Positions 59,725 to 64,000 of a stretch of 64,000 bases of DNA are shown here, piece after piece. The notes under the pieces were generated by a model. That model was given only the letters and a program-made list of their open reading frames with translations. It was not told where the DNA came from and made no database searches. The stretch covers positions 124,001 through 188,000 of the forward strand of contig JAIXZW010000007.1 in the NCBI GenBank assembly GCA_027489375.1, read 5' to 3'. The position numbers and the translations under genes are program-made. Every line of letters begins with the position of its first letter. Positions within the stretch are counted from its first letter, which is position 1. The stretch comes from Paracoccaceae bacterium (GTDB taxonomy: Bacteria > Pseudomonadota > Alphaproteobacteria > Rhodobacterales > Rhodobacteraceae).

Positions 59725-61107
59725 TTAGCCGAAAACGCGGGTCAGCGCGCCGTCGATGGCATCGGTGATGTGGTCGATGTCATCCTTGGTCGCGATCAGC
59801 GCGGGCGACAGGCACAGCGTGTTGTTCAGACCCGGAATGGAGCGGTTGGTAACACCGATGATGACCCCCTGCGCCATGCAGTCGGCCACGACCGCCTGAC
59901 ACTTTGCCTCGGGTGCCGCTTCCTTGGTCGCCCGATCCGCCACCAGTTCCGCGCCAAGGAACAGCCCCTTGCCGCGCACGTCGCCGATGACCTTGTGCTT
60001 CTCCATCAGCGCCTGAAGGTTCGACAGGCAATAGTCGCCCATCGCCACGGTGTTTTCCAAAAGCCCTTCCCGCTCGATGATCGCCATGTTCTCCAGCGCC
60101 GCCGCAGGCCCGCTGGTGCAACCGCCAAAGGTCGAGATGTCGCGGAAATAGCTCATCGGATCGGTCGGATCGTCCTTGAACATCTCGAACACCCGCTCGG
60201 TCGTCACCGTGCAGGAAATCGCGGCATAGCCCGAGGCCACGCCCTTCGCCATCGTGACGAAATCGGGCTGGATGCCGTAATGCTGGTAGCCGAACCACGT
60301 GCCCGTCCGGCCCACGCCGCAGACGACCTCGTCGATGGCCAGCAGGATGTCGTATTTCTTGCAGATGTGCTGCACCCGCTCCCAATAGCCCTTCGGCGGG
60401 ACGATCACGCCGCCGCCCGCGGTCACGGGTTCGAGGATGATCGCGCCGACCGTATCCGGCCCCTCGCGCAGGATCACCTCTTCGATGGCATCCGCCGCGC
60501 GCTCGCCGTAGTTTTCCACATCCCACTGCTTGCGGTATTCGAGGCAATGCGGAACCCGCACGAAGCCGTCGGGGAAGGGACCGTATTGCATGGCGCGCTG
60601 GTCCTGCCCCGCGCTGGCAAGGGCGGCAATCGTGGTGCCGTGATAGTCGCGGTCACGATAGAGGATCTTCCACTTCTTGCCGCCGTGGTGACGATGCGCG
60701 ATCTGGCGCACCATCTTGTAGACCTTCTCGTTCGCCTCGGAACCCGAGTTCGAATAGTAGACGCGGCTCATCCCCGGCATCTTCTCGATCAGCCGCTGGG
60801 CAAAGATCGACCCCGGCACCGAACCCGCCGCACCGGCAAAGTAGTTCATCTTGATCAGCTGGTCGCGCACCGCATTGGCGATGCTCTCGCGCCCGTAGCC
60901 CACGTTGACGGTCCAGACGCCACCGGACACGGCATCGAGATGCTCCTTGCCCTTGGCATCCCAGACCTTCATCCCCTTGCCTTCCACGATCACGCGCGGA
61001 TCGACGCCGGTTTCGTATTGCTTGTGCTGGCTCAGGTGGTGCCACACATGCGCGCGGTCCGCCTCGACCACCGCGCTGATATCGTTGAACCGGTCCAACC
61101 CTTCCAT
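59725..61107 (-). CDS. Class-III pyridoxal-phosphate aminotransferase, probable taurine-pyruvate aminotransferase
   Basis: Encodes 460 aa, full length for subgroup II (omega) aminotransferases. The PLP lysine is K288 (MAKGVASGY), the Asp-anchor is IDEVVCGVGRTG, and the SGSEANEKVYKMVRQI helix is intact. The N-terminus (MEGLDRFNDISAVVEADRAHVWHH) resembles from memory the taurine-pyruvate enzymes of Paracoccus and Roseobacter relatives. Omega-amino-acid substrates such as beta-alanine cannot be excluded. No Xsc or tau transporter gene is adjacent, though a sulfonate-type importer lies 7-12 kb away. Confidence 0.7.
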   Translation of the reverse strand: MEGLDRFNDISAVVEADRAHVWHHLSQHKQYETGVDPRVIVEGKGMKVWDAKGKEHLDAVSGGVWTVNVGYGRESIANAVRDQLIKMNYFAGAAGSVPGSIFAQRLIEKMPGMSRVYYSNSGSEANEKVYKMVRQIAHRHHGGKKWKILYRDRDYHGTTIAALASAGQDQRAMQYGPFPDGFVRVPHCLEYRKQWDVENYGERAADAIEEVILREGPDTVGAIILEPVTAGGGVIVPPKGYWERVQHICKKYDILLAIDEVVCGVGRTGTWFGYQHYGIQPDFVTMAKGVASGYAAISCTVTTERVFEMFKDDPTDPMSYFRDISTFGGCTSGPAAALENMAIIEREGLLENTVAMGDYCLSNLQALMEKHKVIGDVRGKGLFLGAELVADRATKEAAPEAKCQAVVADCMAQGVIIGVTNRSIPGLNNTLCLSPALIATKDDIDHITDAIDGALTRVFG

Positions 61108-61252
61108 GGGCGTATCCTTTCCGTGAAAAGCCGCTGGCCCCGCAAAAGCGCAGGGCGTCGCGCCGCATCATCCGCGATTGCCCGCCGCCGCTATAGGACC
61201 AGCGCCCATGTCCCGATAGGTCCAGTTGCGGTCGCCCGCCACGGGGGGCTTC

Positions 61253-61357
61253 GCGCCCCCCGCACCCCCCGCGGAGTATTTGCGCCAAGGTGAAGGGATC
61301 AAGGCAACATGTTCCCTTTCACCTTGGCCCAAATACTCCGGGGGTGCGGGGGCTGGC
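61253..61357. repeat. Large inverted repeat with GGAGTATTTG core (Rhodobacterales-type)
   Basis: Two arms of about 45 bases (61253-61298 and 61313-61357) are nearly perfect inverted copies around a 14-base loop. Each contains a C-rich block, CGGAGTATTTG and CCAAGGTGAA. It lies in the 311-bp divergent region between the aminotransferase and peptidase starts. The core resembles the GGATATTT following the nusB terminator, suggesting a dispersed family element. A direct repeat of TCTTTACAGC follows at 61367-61390. Confidence 0.8.
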
Positions 61358-61418
61358 CCCCGCTCCTCTCTTTACAGCCCGTCTTTACAGCGCGTGCCGA
61401 AACCCGCAGTCTCGCGCC

Positions 61419-62501
61419 ATGAGCCAGACGAAACCCCGCGCCCGCGACCTCGGCCTGCCTTTTCCGGGCGTGACCGGCCCGCTCAATGCCATCACCGATG
61501 TGGCGGGGGTGTCGGTCGGCTTTTGCACCCTGACCGACCCCGCCATCGGCCTGCGCACGGGCGTGACGGCGGTCCTGCCGCGCGACGACCGCGACCTGCC
61601 CCGCCCGCTGCGCGCGGGGCATTTCTCGCTCAACGGCAATGGCGAGATGACGGGAACCCACTGGATCGACGACGCAGGCTATTTCTTCGGTCCCGTGCTG
61701 ATCACCAACACCCATGCCATCGGCGCCTGCCACACCGGCGCGACCCGCTGGATGATCGACCGCTACGCCCGACATTTCGCGGGCAACGCATGGGCCATGC
61801 CGGTCGTCGCGGAGACCTACGACGGCAGGCTCAACGACATCAACGCCATGCACGTCACCCCCGATCACGCCCGCGCCGCCCTCGACGCGGCCCGTTCCGG
61901 CCCCGTGGCCGAAGGCAACACGGGCGGCGGCAACGGAATGGTGGCCTATGGCTTCAAGGCGGGCACCGGCACCGCCTCGCGCCGCGTCACGATCGGGCAG
62001 GACTACACGCTGGGCGCATTGGTGCAGGCGAATTTCGGCCTGCGCGACTGGCTCACCGTCCTTGGCAAACCCGTGGGCAAGCTCTTTCCCGACAGCGCCC
62101 CGCCCGCCTTGGAAACGGGGTCCATCATCGTCCTGCTCGCCACCGATGCGCCGCTCTCGGCGCTCTTGCTGCGGGCGCTGGCGAAGCGGGCGGCGCTGGG
62201 CCTTGCGCGCAGCGGCACGCCGGGGGGCAACAGTTCGGGCGACATCTTCCTCGCCTTCTCCACCGCCGACATCGGCCCGATCCCCGACCGCGCCGCCCCG
62301 CTGGTGGACGGGGCATCGCTCAACCCGCATCTCATCGACCCGCTCTACCTCGCCGCGGTCGAAGCGGTCGAGGAGGCGGTGGTCAACGCCCTCGTCGCCG
62401 CCGATCCCGTGCCGATGTTCCGCCCGCGCGGCGCGATCATGCCCGCCATCGACACCGCCGCCCTCGCCGCGCTCTTCCGCTCAGATGCCGGCGCCAAGTA
62501 G
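61419..62501 (+). CDS. P1-family (DmpA/BapA-type) self-processing aminopeptidase
   Basis: Encodes 360 aa. The DmpA hallmark is the autocleavage site G234-S235 in LETGSIIVLLATDAPLS, whose Ser becomes the N-terminal nucleophile. Other blocks are GPLNAITDVAGVSVG, VITNTHAIG-like LITNTHAIGACHTG, NTGGGNGMVAYGFKAGTGTASR and GNSSGDIFLAFST. Members hydrolyse D- or beta-amino-acid peptides. No signal peptide, so cytoplasmic. The 3' end overlaps the convergent edge gene by 21 bases. Confidence 0.88.
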   Translation: MSQTKPRARDLGLPFPGVTGPLNAITDVAGVSVGFCTLTDPAIGLRTGVTAVLPRDDRDLPRPLRAGHFSLNGNGEMTGTHWIDDAGYFFGPVLITNTHAIGACHTGATRWMIDRYARHFAGNAWAMPVVAETYDGRLNDINAMHVTPDHARAALDAARSGPVAEGNTGGGNGMVAYGFKAGTGTASRRVTIGQDYTLGALVQANFGLRDWLTVLGKPVGKLFPDSAPPALETGSIIVLLATDAPLSALLLRALAKRAALGLARSGTPGGNSSGDIFLAFSTADIGPIPDRAAPLVDGASLNPHLIDPLYLAAVEAVEEAVVNALVAADPVPMFRPRGAIMPAIDTAALAALFRSDAGAK

Positions 62502-64000
62502 CATGAGAAGCGGCAGGAACGCGCCCAGCAAACCGCCGATCCCGAAATCGCCGCCCCCCAAATCGCCGCCCCCCAAATCGCCGCCCCCGGAATCTCCACC
62601 GTCTTCATCCGGCTGATCCGCGGATCCGGTGGCGGTGTCATCGGGTCCGGCCCAGTCCTCGGACAGGTGCGCCGACACGGGCCCGGGATCGACCGGATCC
62701 ATCGCAGGCTCGACAAAAGGACCGTCTAGCTCGACGCCCCGGTCGTCCAGCGCATAGGTCTCGATCTCGGCCAGCCCCGCATCGGTCTTGGCAAAGCTCA
62801 GCCGGATCACCTCGTAAGGCTGGTCAAGCGCGACGGTCACACCCTCCGCATCCGCCTCGGGGACCACCGCCTGATGCACGCCCACGGCATAGGTGCGGCC
62901 CTCGTTCGTCTCGTCCACCGCCGCATTGTCCGTCACGCCGAAGCGCGCCATCCAGTCGTCGGGCACCCGTGCGGTCAGGCTGTCGGCATAGACCGCCTTG
63001 TAGGTGCTGCCGATCCCGTCCATCTCCAGCGTCACCTTGCCGGGCGGGGCATCGTCCGCCGACAGAAAGACGACCAGCTTGTCCGCGCTCTCGAACCCGT
63101 AGACCCAGACATCGTCGCCGCGGTCGTTCATCATGCCGATCTTCAGGAGCCGCGTCCCTTGCGTCGATTCCGCCAGCATGTCGAGCATGTCCTGCCCCAC
63201 GAAATCCTGCGGCTTGCCTTGCGCATCCACCGTGGTGAACCGCCCCGCATGCTGCATGTCCACGCCGTAAACCCCCGCGCCGCCCATCCCCTCGGCCCCG
63301 TATTCGGCGAACATCTCCAAAAGCAGGCGCGGATGTTCCGGCCCATAGTCGCGCAGGCCAAGCTGGTCCTGCCAGAACTGCTCGAACCCCGCATCCGTGC
63401 GCTGCTGCAGGTCGATGTCCGCTGCCGAGACCACATGGCCCTGCGCCGCCTCGGCCTTGATATATTGGGCCAAAGCCTCGTCGCGGGTCAGCGACCCGAC
63501 GTTGTAGGTGCCAAGGAACAGCTCCGGCCGGTCCCCGCCATGCAATTCCGACTCCGCCTCCCATGCATCGAGGATCGTCCCGATCTCGGTCGCGGTGCGG
63601 TCAACGCCCGTCGCGGTCAGCGCGAAACGGTGGTGGATCACCAGATCCACCTCTGCCAGCGTGTCGCCGTGGAATTCGGCGCGGATCGCATCGTCCTCGA
63701 CCAGCGTCCTTCCGCATTGCACCGCGATGCCGACATCCGCCCCGACGAGGTTGACCGCCGGATCGTTCAACGCCGCCGACATCTCTTGCACGTAGATGTC
63801 CGCCACATGGCCATAAGCCTGCGCATCCGCGACCGACCCGCCAAAGGCCACATACCATTCGTTCCCGACCTCGAGTTGCAGGTGTTCGGGCAGCGGCCCG
63901 TAATGTCCGCCCAGAAGCTTGGCCATGAAACCGCGGATATCCGCCCGCAGGGCCGCATCGTTCCCCTCGTAGCGTTGCGTCGGCAGGATCACCGACAGCC
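62481..64000 (-). CDS. Large exported protein with glycosidase-like domain and Gly-rich C-terminal anchor (partial, 5' end outside)
   Basis: At least 506 codons; the frame is open to the right edge, so the start is missing. The visible N-terminal part has LQLEVGNEWYVAFGG, with a Glu in an E-x-GNE arrangement like the acid/base residue of clan-A glycoside hydrolases, and a later LLLEMFAEYG. A beta-rich region follows (about codons 250-430). Then comes an acidic Ser/Pro/Asp linker, a GGGDLGGGDLGGGDFG repeat and a terminal hydrophobic segment LLGAFLPLLMLLGAGI that could be a membrane anchor. The overall family is unknown to me. Confidence 0.6.
   Translation of the reverse strand, partial: LSVILPTQRYEGNDAALRADIRGFMAKLLGGHYGPLPEHLQLEVGNEWYVAFGGSVADAQAYGHVADIYVQEMSAALNDPAVNLVGADVGIAVQCGRTLVEDDAIRAEFHGDTLAEVDLVIHHRFALTATGVDRTATEIGTILDAWEAESELHGGDRPELFLGTYNVGSLTRDEALAQYIKAEAAQGHVVSAADIDLQQRTDAGFEQFWQDQLGLRDYGPEHPRLLLEMFAEYGAEGMGGAGVYGVDMQHAGRFTTVDAQGKPQDFVGQDMLDMLAESTQGTRLLKIGMMNDRGDDVWVYGFESADKLVVFLSADDAPPGKVTLEMDGIGSTYKAVYADSLTARVPDDWMARFGVTDNAAVDETNEGRTYAVGVHQAVVPEADAEGVTVALDQPYEVIRLSFAKTDAGLAEIETYALDDRGVELDGPFVEPAMDPVDPGPVSAHLSEDWAGPDDTATGSADQPDEDGGDSGGGDLGGGDLGGGDFGIGGLLGAFLPLLMLLGAGI
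62545..62589. repeat. Three 15-bp tandem repeats in the edge gene
   Basis: Three copies of AAATCGCCGCCCCCC (62545-62559, 62560-62574, 62575-62589) encode GGGDL/F-type units in the Gly-rich linker before the hydrophobic C-terminus. The in-frame 15-base period would let the linker change length without a frameshift. Confidence 0.85.

Noticed and set aside
1-64000. CRISPR arrays, transposases, integrases or prophage
   Set aside because: No spaced direct-repeat array and no recombinase or transposase motif was seen on either strand; the only hint is the doubtful zinc-ribbon remnant near 54.6 kb.

Overview
This 64 kb window is GC-rich chromosomal DNA from a member of the Rhodobacterales (Paracoccaceae/Roseobacteraceae type). 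The assignment rests on an hpbD-type betaine epimerase cluster, a nasTS-controlled nitrate assimilation operon, the ribE-ribBX-ribH-nusB order, small alphaproteobacterial families (MmcB, DUF6324), an alphaproteobacterial-type tRNA-His, and inverted repeats ending in GGAGTATTT/GGATATTT. I see no phage, transposase, integrase or CRISPR. The region reads as a series of nutrient-scavenging cassettes next to a housekeeping block.

Layout. 0-15.6 kb: quaternary-amine catabolism. A ProVWX betaine importer, a GntR repressor, a DHDPS-family deaminase, an aldehyde dehydrogenase, a DAO-family FAD oxidase and HpbD (4-hydroxyproline betaine 2-epimerase) form most of a route from (hydroxy)proline betaine to 2-oxoglutarate. 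Around them are two non-pyrrolysine MttB-superfamily proteins, a LysR regulator, an isopenicillin-N-synthase-like oxygenase and an EamA exporter. The usual Rieske demethylase is absent. 15.6-28.2 kb: nitrate assimilation, all on the minus strand: nasT, nasS, nrtA, nrtB, a fused two-ATPase nrtCD, a 76-codon unknown ORF, nirB, nirD, nasA and a uroporphyrinogen-III methyltransferase. An ANTAR target (two AxxGxx hexaloop hairpins) plus an intrinsic terminator lies directly before nrtA.

28.4-36.8 kb: a LacI-controlled sugar or inositol-like cassette reminiscent of rhizopine (moc) genes: ABC importer, Gfo/Idh dehydrogenase, xylose-isomerase-like protein, PanB-like enzyme, Rieske ferredoxin and fatty-acid-hydroxylase-type oxygenase. 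37.5-48.4 kb: a second sugar cassette (two Gfo/Idh, two isomerases, an ABM-domain protein, RbsABC-like importer), divergent from a ROK regulator. The ROK gene is translationally coupled to a signal-peptide-less paralogue of the cassette's own binding protein, which suggests a cytoplasmic ligand sensor. 48.4-54.3 kb: a sulfonate/organosulfur-type cassette (ABC importer with a frameshifted ATPase, two-component flavin monooxygenase and FMN reductase), divergent from a small serine hydrolase coupled to two tiny membrane proteins.

54.9-64 kb: tRNA-His, DUF6324, mmcB, a small membrane protein, nusB, ribH, ribBX, ribE, a taurine-pyruvate-type aminotransferase, a DmpA-family peptidase, and the 3' part of a large exported protein that runs off the right edge. 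The left edge holds only the first 14 codons of a probable GlxA-like regulator. Motif calls are read directly from the sequence. Substrate assignments for the two sugar cassettes and the sulfonate cassette are inference.
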